NCBI RefSeq assembly: GCF_000619805.1
Contig: NZ_JHUV01000009.1
Coordinates: 186,103-250,102, forward strand
Length of the DNA: 64,000 nucleotides
Direction of reading: 5' to 3'
Origin: Sulfurihydrogenibium subterraneum DSM 15120
GTDB taxonomy: Bacteria > Aquificota > Aquificia > Aquificales > Hydrogenothermaceae
In this document: one piece after another, positions 18,707 to 29,430 of the stretch
Position numbering within the stretch: the first letter of the stretch is position 1
Layout: each line of letters starts with the position of its first letter
Notes under the pieces: generated by a model
Seen by the model: the letters and a program-made list of their open reading frames with translations, nothing else
What the model was told of the DNA's origin: nothing
Database searches by the model: none
Translations under genes and position numbers: made by a program

Positions 18707-19096
18707 TTAAAGCTCACCTTTTTCTAACTTTTCCATTATTGCTTTAATGCTCATTCTCATTCTGTCAAAAGATTCAGCTAACTCTTCTAACTCGTCTCCT
18801 GTTTTTTCTATATGTATTTGATAATCTAAGTTTCCCATACTTACTTCATGCATACCATTAGCGACTGTTTTTAATTTACTAACTATTTTATCGTCTATAA
18901 TCTTTTTAATTCCAAACACTGGAATAAGAAACATTATTTGAGAGATAATTACCGCTAAAATTGATTTTGATAAAGCACCCTGAACATTTGATGAAGCCAG
19001 CATAAAATAAACTAACCCCCCTACAAATAAAGATCCAACAAATGATCCACTAAGTACTATTATAAAAATTTTTTGAGATATGGACGCTTTTTCCAT
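18707..19096 (-). CDS. Stand-alone HAMP-domain membrane protein
   Basis: A 129-residue protein with two transmembrane helices (about 11-33 and 43-63) joined by a very short loop, followed by a HAMP domain (about 64-118, with VSMGNLDYQIH and DELEELAESFDRM). It has no periplasmic sensor, kinase or methyl-accepting domain. It heads the roadblock/DUF4388/GTPase genes and could anchor them at the membrane. GGGGGTTT precedes the ATG. Confidence 0.75.
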   Translation of the reverse strand: MEKASISQKIFIIVLSGSFVGSLFVGGLVYFMLASSNVQGALSKSILAVIISQIMFLIPVFGIKKIIDDKIVSKLKTVANGMHEVSMGNLDYQIHIEKTGDELEELAESFDRMRMSIKAIMEKLEKGEL

Positions 19097-19118
19097 TTTA
19101 AACCCCCTTTTACACGAC

Positions 19119-19625
19119 TTATAATTCTTTTCGGTTAATTTTTAAAAAACTTAAAAAATTATATAACAAAAATATCTCCAAAATCATTGTTGTTACATTT
19201 ATAACTGATGAGACAGTGTGTACGTTAGAAAATTGGGAGTGTAGTGTTTCAGCTTTTTCTTTTTGTTTTTCTTCTAATGCTTGAACGTACTCTCTTTGTA
19301 TAGATTTTGCCATAGGAAGCAGGCTTCTATCTTGAGCCATATTTAATATAACTATGGCACCAACACTTACTAAAAACCATTTTAAGGTTTTTACAATTTC
19401 TTTATCTTTAAAAGATAATACTCCTATGATTGTATATATAACTACTCCTAAAATCCAATTGATTTTAAAATAGTATGGAAATATAAGTTGCATAATACTT
19501 CCAGCGGTAATTTTGTCAAAGTTTGAGAAAAGAACGGGAGCAACTACAAAGGATAGAAATACATTGCTCCCTATTAAGATACTTATTAATAAGACAATCG
19601 CAAAAGTAATATATTTATTCAACAA
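19119..19625 (-). CDS. DUF4149 membrane protein
   Basis: A 168-residue protein with four hydrophobic helices (about 5-29, 50-72, 80-100, 140-162). The DUF4149 pattern is GSNVFLSFVVAPVLF near the N-terminus and a Phe/Tyr-rich second helix, with a Gln/Glu/Lys amphipathic stretch around 110-135. The function is unknown. It overlaps the ndk stop by 11 bp and lies 22 bp upstream of the HAMP gene, so it may be transcribed with either. Confidence 0.7.
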   Translation of the reverse strand: MLNKYITFAIVLLISILIGSNVFLSFVVAPVLFSNFDKITAGSIMQLIFPYYFKINWILGVVIYTIIGVLSFKDKEIVKTLKWFLVSVGAIVILNMAQDRSLLPMAKSIQREYVQALEEKQKEKAETLHSQFSNVHTVSSVINVTTMILEIFLLYNFLSFLKINRKEL

Positions 19626-20031
19626 TTTCTAATCCACTAAAGAAAAATGGTATCTCGTAAGCTGCTGATTCAGGCGAGTCTGAACCATGAACTGCATTCT
19701 CTCCTACGTTTGTTCCGTAGAGTTTTCTTAGTGTGCCTTCTTCTGCTTTTGATGGGTCTGTAGCTCCCATAATCTGTCTTACTCTTGCTATTACGTTTTC
19801 TCCTTCCCATACCATAGCAACTATTGGTCCAGAAGACATAAACTCACAAAGCTCATCATAAAAAGGTCTATCTTTGTGTACTATGTAAAATTTTCCCGCT
19901 TGCTCTTTCGTAAGTTTTAACTTTTTTAAAGCAACTAACTTAAATCCTTCTTCTTCAAACCTTGAGATAATTTTTCCTACTACATTTTTTCTTACTGCAT
20001 CTGGTTTTGCCAACACTAAAGTCCTTTCCAT
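19615..20031 (-). CDS. ndk: Nucleoside diphosphate kinase
   Basis: Balances NTP pools by transfer through a phosphohistidine. The 138 residues show ERTLVLAKPDAVRKN at the N-terminus, the active-site region with GENAVHGSDS (nucleophile His) and the C-terminal FFSGLEIVE. The frame is open to 20073, but AGGAGGA precedes ATG 20031 and the family starts there. It is the first gene leftward from a divergent palindromic promoter shared with fba. Confidence 0.97.
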   Translation of the reverse strand: MERTLVLAKPDAVRKNVVGKIISRFEEEGFKLVALKKLKLTKEQAGKFYIVHKDRPFYDELCEFMSSGPIVAMVWEGENVIARVRQIMGATDPSKAEEGTLRKLYGTNVGENAVHGSDSPESAAYEIPFFFSGLEIVE

Positions 20032-20061
20032 AAACTGTCCTCCTGATGTGATTTTTATCAA

Positions 20062-20085
20062 ATTATAACACAAAAATGTTATAAT
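20062..20085. promoter_or_regulatory. Divergent palindromic promoter, ndk / fba
   Basis: A perfect 9-bp inverted repeat (ATTATAACA and TGTTATAAT) separated by 6 bases (CAAAAA). Each arm is an extended -10 box, TGTTATAAT, pointing outward: minus-strand hexamer 20067-20062 for ndk and plus-strand hexamer 20080-20085 for fba. Recognisable -35 boxes are lacking. Simultaneous occupancy by two polymerases would be sterically unlikely, so the two operons may compete. Confidence 0.55.
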
Positions 20086-20114
20086 AGTTTTAAAATCTTA
20101 TTTGGAGGGATATT

Positions 20115-21533
20115 ATGGCAACTATATTTGAAAACATTCAGCAACTCAATGAAAGATTAAAAGATGTTGTTTCTGTTGAAAATGGGAAAGTATCTATTTT
20201 AGATGAAAAAAAACTTAGAGAAGAAGTTATTGATGACCTTATATATACCGCTGTATTTTCTAAAGATTATGACCTTAAAGAAGAAGTTAAGTACCTAATA
20301 AGAGAGATAGCTAACGAGTTTGGTGCTATTGCAGCTTCTATACATGATTTGTATATGGCTGTTGGTAGAGGAGAGACTAAAAACTTTACTACTCCAGCTG
20401 TTAACATTAGAGGAATGACCTACGACGTTGCAAGAAGAATGTTTAAAGTTGCTTTAAAAAATGATATAGGAGCTATGATTTTTGAAATAGCCAAGTCAGA
20501 GATAGAGTACACTTATCAAAGACCTTCTGAGTATGCAACTTGTGTTTTAGCAGCTGCTATAAAAGAAGGATATAAAGGTCCTGTTTTTATACAGGGAGAC
20601 CACTTCCAATTTTCCGCGAAGAAGTACTTTGAAAATCCAGAAAAAGAATTACAAGCTATTAAAGACCTTACAAAAGAAGCTATATCAGCAGGTTTCTACA
20701 ACATAGATATAGACCCTTCTACTTTGGTAGATTACTCAAAAGAGTCTTTGAAAGACCAGCAGTATCATAACTATCTAAACACTGCAAAAATGACAGACTA
20801 CATAAGAGAGATACAACCAGAAGGCATAAACGTATCTATTGGAGCTGAGATAGGACACATAGGCGGTAAAAACTCAACTGTAGAAGAATTTGAGGCATTT
20901 ATGGAAGGATATCTTCAAACTATCACAGAACAAATAGGAATATCAAAAATATCCGTTCAAACAGGAACAGAGCATGGTGGTATACCACTTCCTGACGGAA
21001 CTGTTGCAAAGGTAAAACTTGATTTTGACGTTTTAAAGAATATTGGAGAAGTGGCAAGGAAAAAGTATGGTTTAGGTGGAACAGTTCAACACGGAGCTTC
21101 TACATTACCAGAAGAGCTTTTTGACAAGTTTCCACAAAATAACTGCTGTGAGATACACCTTGCAACAGGCTTTCAAAACATAATGTTTGACCTTGCACCA
21201 GAAAAGTTTAAAGAAGAAGTTTACAAGTTTATAGAAGAAAACTTTAAAGATGAATGGAAAGAAGGAATGACAAGAGAGCAGTTTTTATACAAATCAAGAA
21301 AAAGAGGAATGGGACCATTTAAATATCAGTGGTGGACTTTAGAAAACAAAGAAGAAATCTTAGATGCTATTGAGAAAAAGTTTGAGTTTTTATTTGAAAA
21401 ATTAAACGTTTTTGGAACAAAAGAGTATACAGATAAGTATATAAACCTCATTAAAATGCCTTACGTAAAAGGTTCAACAAAAGACGTTCAACAAAAAGCA
21501 CAAGATATAAAGTTAGAGGCAGGAGCTGACTAA
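20115..21533 (+). CDS. fba: Class II fructose-bisphosphate aldolase family protein
   Basis: Condenses triose phosphates to fructose 1,6-bisphosphate in gluconeogenesis. Class II zinc-aldolase motifs are in order: GDHFQFSAKKY (Asp/His), EIGHIGG, TGTEHGGIP and QHGASTLPEE with the metal His. At 472 residues it is much longer than the usual 300-360, with an extra N-terminal helical region of about 90 residues and a long C-terminal tail. GGAGG precedes the ATG. It is followed by a hypothetical gene and by fbp, the next enzyme, which supports the assignment. Confidence 0.82.
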   Translation: MATIFENIQQLNERLKDVVSVENGKVSILDEKKLREEVIDDLIYTAVFSKDYDLKEEVKYLIREIANEFGAIAASIHDLYMAVGRGETKNFTTPAVNIRGMTYDVARRMFKVALKNDIGAMIFEIAKSEIEYTYQRPSEYATCVLAAAIKEGYKGPVFIQGDHFQFSAKKYFENPEKELQAIKDLTKEAISAGFYNIDIDPSTLVDYSKESLKDQQYHNYLNTAKMTDYIREIQPEGINVSIGAEIGHIGGKNSTVEEFEAFMEGYLQTITEQIGISKISVQTGTEHGGIPLPDGTVAKVKLDFDVLKNIGEVARKKYGLGGTVQHGASTLPEELFDKFPQNNCCEIHLATGFQNIMFDLAPEKFKEEVYKFIEENFKDEWKEGMTREQFLYKSRKRGMGPFKYQWWTLENKEEILDAIEKKFEFLFEKLNVFGTKEYTDKYINLIKMPYVKGSTKDVQQKAQDIKLEAGAD

Positions 21534-21534
21534 T

Positions 21535-22041
21535 TTGTTAGATAAACAGATAAAAGCAATAAAAGAGATATACAGAGAGTTTGATAAGGTAAGGGTAAAA
21601 CACAAACCAATAATTGTAGGAAAGTTTGCCCTTACCGTTTATACACAAGGTATGTATCCTGCCAACATTATATCTTTAATTTATCCTGATATTCCACTTT
21701 TAGAGAAAATACTTTCAGACCTTGGATATCAAAGGTTTGGAGATTTGTGGTTAAAAGATGATTTAAACGTAGAAGTAAGCAAAGATTTTTATCTTTTAAC
21801 AGGTATGTTAAATCAAATAGAAGTAGATAAAGAGGAAATCTTAAACGTTATATCCTTAGAAGACCTTATACTTGATATGATGAAGTATTGTGTAGAAGGA
21901 GATGACTTAGTTTGCGACCTTGTAAAAATGATTATAAAGTCTTACTACAAGGCTTTAGATTTTCATTATATGTACCAGAGAATAACAGACAGAAGGTTTA
22001 TACCAAAGATAAAAGAGTATAAAAAGTTGGCGGAGGCTTAA
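21535..22041 (+). CDS. Uncharacterised protein, possibly nucleotidyltransferase-fold
   Basis: A 168-residue protein starting at TTG 21535, with AGGAG 10 bases upstream and one base after the fba stop. The segment IIVGKFALTVYTQGMYPAN followed by ISLEDLILDMMKY resembles the layout of stand-alone nucleotidyltransferase-like proteins. The GS and DxD catalytic motifs are not evident. It sits tightly between fba and fbp, suggesting a linked role in sugar phosphate metabolism, but nothing in the sequence proves this. Confidence 0.5.
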   Translation: MLDKQIKAIKEIYREFDKVRVKHKPIIVGKFALTVYTQGMYPANIISLIYPDIPLLEKILSDLGYQRFGDLWLKDDLNVEVSKDFYLLTGMLNQIEVDKEEILNVISLEDLILDMMKYCVEGDDLVCDLVKMIIKSYYKALDFHYMYQRITDRRFIPKIKEYKKLAEA

Positions 22042-22043
22042 AT

Positions 22044-23000
22044 ATGGATTTAAATAACTTTATATTAGAAGAAGAAAGAAAGTATCCAAATGCAACAGGG
22101 TCTTTATCAAGGGCTTTAGTAGCGTTGGAATCTGCCACAAAAGTTATAGCATCTCACGTCAGAATGGCAGGACTTGTAGATATTTTAGGTAAAGCAGGTA
22201 AAACAAACGTACAAGGTGAAGAAGTACAAAAATTAGACGAACTTGCAAATAACATACTTATTGAGTATCTATCGAAATCAGGAGAGTTTTTTGCTCTTGC
22301 GTCAGAAGAGTTAGACAAGCCTATCTTCCCAGAAGAAGGAAAAGATGCTAAGTATATCATAGCTTTTGACCCTTTAGATGGTTCTTCCAACATAGATGTA
22401 AACATAAGTATAGGAACTATATTCTCTATTCACAAAAGAGTTAACTCTGACGTGTCTGACTTTTTACAGGAAGGATATAAACAGGTAGCTGCAGGGTATG
22501 TTATATACGGGTCTTCTACTATGTTTGTTTTATCAACAGGCAACGGTGTAAATGGATTTACGTTAGACCCTTCTGTAGGAATGTACCTACTTTCCCATCC
22601 TAATATGAAAATACCAGAAAAAGGTAAGATATACTCAATTAATGAATCTAACGATAAAAAATGGATAGACAAAGGATTAAAAGAATACATCGAATCTTTA
22701 AAAGACGAAGGCTACACTTCAAGATATATAGGCTCTATGGTTGCAGACGTTCACAGGACATTAATAAAAGGTGGTATCTTTGCTTACCCTGCAGACGTAA
22801 AAAGTAAAAACGGAAAACTAAGACTCCTTTATGAAGCTTCTCCAATGGCGTTTTTAATTACTCAAGCAGGGGGATATGCCACAACAGGAAAAGAAGATAT
22901 TTTAAACATAAAACCAACTGATATCCATCAAAGAGTGCCTGTCTTCTTAGGTGGAAAGTACGAAATAGAAAAATTAAAAGAATATCTAAAAGATGGATAA
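22044..23000 (+). CDS. fbp: Fructose-1,6-bisphosphatase, class I
   Basis: Removes the 1-phosphate from fructose 1,6-bisphosphate, the committed step of gluconeogenesis. The 318 residues contain ASEELDKP, the metal-binding DPLDGSSNIDVNISIGTIFS, YVIYGSSTMFV and the C-terminal GKLRLLYEASPMAFLI. The length is normal. It begins 2 bp after the preceding gene and overlaps crcB by 8 bp. The fba-fbp pairing makes this a gluconeogenic operon. Confidence 0.96.
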   Translation: MDLNNFILEEERKYPNATGSLSRALVALESATKVIASHVRMAGLVDILGKAGKTNVQGEEVQKLDELANNILIEYLSKSGEFFALASEELDKPIFPEEGKDAKYIIAFDPLDGSSNIDVNISIGTIFSIHKRVNSDVSDFLQEGYKQVAAGYVIYGSSTMFVLSTGNGVNGFTLDPSVGMYLLSHPNMKIPEKGKIYSINESNDKKWIDKGLKEYIESLKDEGYTSRYIGSMVADVHRTLIKGGIFAYPADVKSKNGKLRLLYEASPMAFLITQAGGYATTGKEDILNIKPTDIHQRVPVFLGGKYEIEKLKEYLKDG

Positions 23001-23370
23001 GTACATAGTTTTAGCTATTGGCGGGTCTATTGGAACTATTTTGAGATATCTTACAGGTGTATATTCTGCAAAGATATTAGGAGCTGACTTTCCCTATGGA
23101 ACGTTAATAGTAAACACAGTTGGGTCTTTTATACTGAGTTTTTTCATGATTTTATTTTTGGAAAAATTATCTTTAGACCCTTTGTGGAGACTTTTTATAG
23201 CAGTTGGATTTTGTGGTAGTTATACTACCATGTCTTCTTTTACTTATGAAACATTTGGACTTTTAATGGATGGAGATTATATAAAAGCTGGATTAAATAT
23301 ATTTTTAAACGTGTTTCTATCTTTTGCATCAGCATTTTTAGGAATAGTTTTTGCGAGGATGCTGTTATGA
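22993..23370 (+). CDS. crcB: Fluoride channel CrcB/FluC
   Basis: A 125-residue fluoride exporter with four transmembrane helices that works as a dual-topology dimer. Signature segments: GGSIGTILRYLTG at the N-terminus, FPYGTLIVNTVGSFILSF with the pore Asn, and the GFCGSYTTMSSFTYE filter region. It overlaps fbp by 8 bp and the DUF190 gene by 4 bp. No fluoride riboswitch can be seen because there is no leader. Confidence 0.95.
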   Translation: MDKYIVLAIGGSIGTILRYLTGVYSAKILGADFPYGTLIVNTVGSFILSFFMILFLEKLSLDPLWRLFIAVGFCGSYTTMSSFTYETFGLLMDGDYIKAGLNIFLNVFLSFASAFLGIVFARMLL

Positions 23371-23705
23371 AAATAGAAGGTGAAGCTTTACTTTTAAGAA
23401 TACATATAGGAGAAGCTGATAGGTACGAAGGAAAACCACTTTATAAAAAGATTGTACAAATTTTAAGAGAAAATCACATTGCAGGTGCAACTGTTCTTAG
23501 GGGTATATTAGGGTATGGAAAATCTACCGTTGTACACTCTGCATCTATTTTAGATTTATCTGAGGATTTGCCAATAATAGTTGAAGTTATAGACAGTCAA
23601 GAGAAAATTGAAAATATAATTCCAATCATAGAAAAGTATGTTAAAAATGGTTTAATTACAATGGAAAAAGTAAAGGTAATTAAATATACTGCTGAAGGAG
23701 AATAG
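23367..23705 (+). CDS. DUF190 family protein (CrcB partner)
   Basis: A 112-residue PII-like protein of DUF190. The features are ALLLRIHIGEADRYEGKPLY, AGATVLRGILGYG and LPIIVEVIDSQEKIENIIP. DUF190 genes often follow crcB, sometimes fused, and are thought to bind a nucleotide or regulate the channel. The ATGA overlap with crcB implies coupled translation. The ligand is unknown. Confidence 0.9.
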   Translation: MKIEGEALLLRIHIGEADRYEGKPLYKKIVQILRENHIAGATVLRGILGYGKSTVVHSASILDLSEDLPIIVEVIDSQEKIENIIPIIEKYVKNGLITMEKVKVIKYTAEGE

Positions 23706-23706
23706 T

Positions 23707-24303
23707 TTGTTTGCAGGAATAGAGGTTAAAGATAAAATATTTATTGTTTCCTTTATGGATAACAACAGAAATGTGAAAGGTATATTTAAATTTTATAAAG
23801 AAGGGCTTTTGTGGTTTTTAGACCATTATACTCCAGAGGTTATTGCTGTAAACTACGATTTTGGAGTTAGTTCAAAACTATCCCTTACAAACAAAGCTTA
23901 CTCAAATCTTTACAGAGATATAATTGAAACTTTTGAATATAGACAAGTAGATAAAAAAAGTTTTAGAGAGAAAGAAAAGAGAATTTTTAAATCTAACGTA
24001 GAGGAGTTTTGGAAAAAGATAATACATAAAGATATTTTGCCAGCAGATACACCTGAAGGTTTAGAGCAAAGACTTTACAATCTACCAAAAAGTGGAATAA
24101 GATTAAATAGAAAGCTTTTATCTCAAGATAAAAAATTTATCGGTAAAGAGTTAGATGCTGTAGTTTTATCCTTTGCAGCTTACAGCTTCTATAACAACAG
24201 ATTTGAAACGATAGACCACGAAGGAGGAATATGGATTATACCCCGCTATACATATGTTCCTAAAAAAGAAAGAGAACAAGAATCATCTCAAGAGCCAGCT
24301 TAA
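23707..24303 (+). CDS. Uncharacterised protein, possibly RNase H-like fold
   Basis: A 198-residue protein with a TTG start one base after the DUF190 stop. The opening FAGIEVKDKIFIVSFMD and PEVIAVNYDFG resemble the first strands of RNase H-like predicted nucleases such as DUF429. A later GKELDAVVLSFAAYSFYNN could supply another acidic residue. I cannot confirm the catalytic set. It ends the fba operon, overlapping the convergent YdcF-like gene by 21 bp. Confidence 0.45.
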   Translation: MFAGIEVKDKIFIVSFMDNNRNVKGIFKFYKEGLLWFLDHYTPEVIAVNYDFGVSSKLSLTNKAYSNLYRDIIETFEYRQVDKKSFREKEKRIFKSNVEEFWKKIIHKDILPADTPEGLEQRLYNLPKSGIRLNRKLLSQDKKFIGKELDAVVLSFAAYSFYNNRFETIDHEGGIWIIPRYTYVPKKEREQESSQEPA

Positions 24304-25011
24304 CTGATAAGCCAGTAGTCCTACATATTCTCTTATTGCTTTAGTAGAGTCCTGTAAAACGTTCATCTTAGGAAAGTAGCTGTAAATTGTGTATTTTTTA
24401 TCCATTTTAAAATCTGTTGGATAAGGAATAACATCAAGTCCTACCCTTTGAAAAACCATTACAGACCTTGGCATGTGGTATGCAGAAGTGACTAAAATAA
24501 TTTTTTTAAACCCATTTTTTTCACATATCTTTTTAACAAAAAAAGCGTTTCCCAGCGTATCTCTGCTGTTTACGTCTGTGTAAATCATAGATTTTTCTAC
24601 TCCAAGCTCATTTAAAACGTTTTTCATAACCTCAGCTTCAGGAAGGTTAGTTATAGCGGATCCTCCCGATAAGATTATAGGAAGATTTAACTTTTTATGT
24701 AAAACAAAACCTGTTAAAACTCTTTTTAAGGAGTCTTCTGTTAAAATGCCTGTGTTATAACTTCCTCCCCCTAAAACAACTATAACATCTCCATTTAACT
24801 CTTTGACTACAGGATACTTACTTTCTAAAGGTTTAAGTAAAGTATCTTTTACAGGCTCTATTGAAAGTAGATAGATAAAAAATCCAGATAAAAATGAAAT
24901 AGTAAAAATTTTTCTATCTTTCCTTCCAAGATAAGCTATAACACCAAAAATAACAACAAAAAGCCCTGGAGGTAATATAAAGAAAGTTATTAATTTTTTT
25001 AAGAAAAACAT
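24283..25011 (-). CDS. YdcF/SanA-family (DUF218) membrane protein
   Basis: A 242-residue protein with two N-terminal transmembrane helices (about 5-28 and 32-50) and a DUF218 domain: VIVVLGGGSYNTGILTEDS, LSGGSAIT, DTLGNAFF and LVTSAYHMPRS. E. coli relatives include ElyC and SanA, linked to envelope integrity. AGGTGTGAG precedes the ATG. It is a single gene diverging from lysC. Confidence 0.85.
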   Translation of the reverse strand: MFFLKKLITFFILPPGLFVVIFGVIAYLGRKDRKIFTISFLSGFFIYLLSIEPVKDTLLKPLESKYPVVKELNGDVIVVLGGGSYNTGILTEDSLKRVLTGFVLHKKLNLPIILSGGSAITNLPEAEVMKNVLNELGVEKSMIYTDVNSRDTLGNAFFVKKICEKNGFKKIILVTSAYHMPRSVMVFQRVGLDVIPYPTDFKMDKKYTIYSYFPKMNVLQDSTKAIREYVGLLAYQLSWLLR

Positions 25012-25075
25012 CTCACACCTTTAAATTGTGTTAGAATTATAATACCATATTTACAACTAATTAGGAGGACTACGG

Positions 25076-26311
25076 TTGCCTTTAATCGTTCAAAAGTACG
25101 GCGGAACTTCTGTAGGTAATATAGAAAGAATAAAAAATGTAGCAAAAAAAATAAAAAAAGCTGTAGATGAAGGAAATCAAGTAGTGGTTGTTTCCTCTGC
25201 AATGACGGGAGAGACTGATAGATTAATAGGTCTTACAAGAGAGCTGTCAAGCAGACCAAACCCAAGAGAACAGGATATGGTTGTAGCAACTGGAGAGCAA
25301 GTTGCTATAGGTTTAGTTGCAATAGCACTTCAAGAGTTAGGTGTACCTGCTATTAGTTTAACAGGTTGGCAAGTACCTATCATAACAGACAACGTCCATA
25401 CAAAAGCAAGGATAAAAAAGATAGATACCCATAGAATAAGAAAACATCTCGATGAAGGAAAAGTTGTTATAGTAGCTGGATTTCAAGGTGTAAGTGAAGA
25501 TGGAGATATTACAACCTTAGGTAGAGGAGGGTCTGATACTTCAGCGGTAGCTTTGGCTGCAGCGTTAAAGGCTGACGTATGTGAGATTTACACAGATGTT
25601 ACTGGAGTTTTTACAGCAGACCCAAGAATAGTGGAAAATGCAAGGAAAATACCTGTAATATCTTACGAAGAAATGATGGAAATGGCATCTTTAGGCTCAA
25701 AAGTAATGCAGATAAGGTCTGTAGAGTTTGGAGCCAAGTATGGCGTTAAAATACATGTAAGGTCATCTTTTAATGATGAAGAAGGAACTTGGATAATGGA
25801 GGAGAATGAAGAGATGGAAAAAGTAGTAGTAAGAGGAATTTCTCACGAATTAAAAGAATCAAGAATAACAGTTGTTAGAGTGCCTGACAAACCAGGTGTT
25901 GCTGCAAAACTTTTTAAAGCATTAGGAGAAAAAAATATAGTTGTTGACATGATAGTTCAAAACGTTTCCCACAAAGGGTTTACTGACATATCATTTACAG
26001 TTAACAAAACAGATGCAGATTATGCTGAAGAGATAGCAAGGGAAGTGGCAAAAGAAGTTGGAGCTGAAGATGTTGAAAGAAACGATAAAATTGCAAAAAT
26101 CTCTGTTGTAGGTCTTGGTATGAAAACCCACTCAGGTGTTGCAGGAAAAATGTTTGAAGTCCTTTACAAAGAAGGAATTAACATATACGCAATTTCTACT
26201 TCTGAGATAAAGATATCTTGCCTTATAGATGAAAAGTATGCAGAGCTTGCAGTAAGAGCTCTTCACGAAGCATTTATAGAAAATATGGAAGGTGATATTC
26301 AGTATGAGTAA
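25076..26311 (+). CDS. lysC: Aspartate kinase
   Basis: Phosphorylates aspartate for lysine, threonine and methionine synthesis. The 411 residues have KYGGTSVGN at 7-15, the catalytic domain to about 245 with [16 protein letters not shown], and two C-terminal ACT domains (about 265-335 and 345-405) that normally bind lysine or threonine. It starts at TTG 25076 with AGGAGG 7-8 bases before it. A TATAAT at 25038-25043 may be its -10. DapB and a DapC-like aminotransferase are elsewhere in the window. Confidence 0.95.
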   Translation: MPLIVQKYGGTSVGNIERIKNVAKKIKKAVDEGNQVVVVSSAMTGETDRLIGLTRELSSRPNPREQDMVVATGEQVAIGLVAIALQELGVPAISLTGWQVPIITDNVHTKARIKKIDTHRIRKHLDEGKVVIVAGFQGVSEDGDITTLGRGGSDTSAVALAAALKADVCEIYTDVTGVFTADPRIVENARKIPVISYEEMMEMASLGSKVMQIRSVEFGAKYGVKIHVRSSFNDEEGTWIMEENEEMEKVVVRGISHELKESRITVVRVPDKPGVAAKLFKALGEKNIVVDMIVQNVSHKGFTDISFTVNKTDADYAEEIAREVAKEVGAEDVERNDKIAKISVVGLGMKTHSGVAGKMFEVLYKEGINIYAISTSEIKISCLIDEKYAELAVRALHEAFIENMEGDIQYE

Positions 26312-27758
26312 AGTAAAAACCTTTACCTTTACAAAGGATATTAAAAAAGTTTTAGTTGCAAATAGAGGGGAGATAGCTACCAGGATAATTAGAGCCTGTA
26401 AAGAGCTTGGAATTAAAACTGTAGCTATTTACTCTGAAGCAGATGCAAAAAGTATATACGTTAAAAAAGCTGATGAAGCTTACCTAATTCCAGGAGACCC
26501 TATCCAAGCTTATTTAAACTATTTTAGAATAGTTGACCTTGCAAAACAAACAAAGTGTGATGCTATACATCCGGGATACGGATTTTTATCAGAGAACCCA
26601 GAGTTTGCAGAGTACTGCTGGAAACAAGGAATTATATCTATTGGACCTCATCCAGATCATATAGCTCTTTTTGGCGATAAAATGGCTGCTAAGAAAAAGA
26701 TGAGAGAGCTTGGAGTACCTGTTTTACCAGGAAGTGATGAGCCTATTTCGGATATTAAAAAGGCAAAAAAGATAGCAGATGAAATAGGTTATCCAGTGAT
26801 ATTAAAAGCTGCCTTTGGTGGTGGCGGAAGAGGAATGAGAATAGTAAGAGAAGAGTCAGAATTTGAAGATTTATTTAAATCTGCTTTCAACGAAGCTAAA
26901 AAGTTCTTTGGAAGAGGCGATGTATTTATAGAGAAGTATGTTGAAAATCCAAGACATATAGAAATACAAATAATGGCAGATAAGTACGGAAACGTAGTCC
27001 ATTTAGGAGAAAGAGACTGTTCAATCCAAAGAAGACACCAAAAAGTAGTTGAGATAGCAAGGTCTCCAACTTTAAACGAAGATGTAAAAAAAGAGTTATA
27101 CAGAACTTCTGTGAAAGCAATGTTTAAAGTTGGATATGAAAATGTTGGAACAATAGAGTACCTTGTTGATGAAAAAGATAATTTTTACTTTATTGAGATG
27201 AATACAAGACTTCAAGTTGAACACACTGTTACAGAAATGGTTACAGGTGTAGATATAGTCCAGCAGATGATAAAAATAGCTCAAGGAGAAAAGTTAGGTT
27301 TTCTACAAGAAGACATATCAATGCGTGGATACGCAATAGAGTTTAGAGTTAATGCAGAAGACCCTAAAAGAAACTTTGCTCCATCGGTAGGTGCAATAAC
27401 TTCTTACCACTCTCCAGGAGGACCTGGTGTTAGAGTAGACGCGGCTGTTTATAAAGATTACGTAATACCCCCTTACTATGATTCTATGATAGCAAAACTA
27501 TCAGTTTGGGCTTTAACATGGGATCAAGTTGTAAACAGGGCAAGAAGAGCTTTAGATGAGTTTATAGTTAGAGGAGTCCCTACAAACCTACCATTACTTA
27601 GAGCCATAGTTAGAGATGAAGATTTTATAAAAGGTAAGTTTACTACAAGATACATTGAAGAAAAACTCCCAACCTTTAACTTAGAGGATAAAACAGCTAA
27701 TTTAGAAGATTTAGTAGCTGCAATAGCAGGAGCAATCGCTGCATACCATAAAATTTAA
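26304..27758 (+). CDS. Biotin carboxylase subunit (PycA/CfiB type)
   Basis: The ATP-grasp subunit that carboxylates biotin. The 484 residues contain [30 protein letters not shown] for nucleotide, [31 protein letters not shown] and the C-terminal lid. It is longer than typical AccC (about 450), with an Ala-rich tail as in stand-alone 2-oxoacid carboxylase subunits. In Aquificales such subunits serve 2-oxoglutarate or pyruvate carboxylase. The biotin-carrying subunit is not in the window. The start is ATG 26304 behind GGAAGGTGAT; GTG 26292 is also open. It overlaps lysC by 8 bp. Confidence 0.85.
   Translation: MSKVKTFTFTKDIKKVLVANRGEIATRIIRACKELGIKTVAIYSEADAKSIYVKKADEAYLIPGDPIQAYLNYFRIVDLAKQTKCDAIHPGYGFLSENPEFAEYCWKQGIISIGPHPDHIALFGDKMAAKKKMRELGVPVLPGSDEPISDIKKAKKIADEIGYPVILKAAFGGGGRGMRIVREESEFEDLFKSAFNEAKKFFGRGDVFIEKYVENPRHIEIQIMADKYGNVVHLGERDCSIQRRHQKVVEIARSPTLNEDVKKELYRTSVKAMFKVGYENVGTIEYLVDEKDNFYFIEMNTRLQVEHTVTEMVTGVDIVQQMIKIAQGEKLGFLQEDISMRGYAIEFRVNAEDPKRNFAPSVGAITSYHSPGGPGVRVDAAVYKDYVIPPYYDSMIAKLSVWALTWDQVVNRARRALDEFIVRGVPTNLPLLRAIVRDEDFIKGKFTTRYIEEKLPTFNLEDKTANLEDLVAAIAGAIAAYHKI

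Positions 27759-29426
<1,668 letters not shown>

Positions 29427-29430
<4 letters not shown>

Noticed and set aside
25026..25043. Full sigma-70 promoter for lysC
   Set aside because: TATAAT is present, but the nearest TTGTGT is only 6 bp upstream and no box lies at 16-18 bp.
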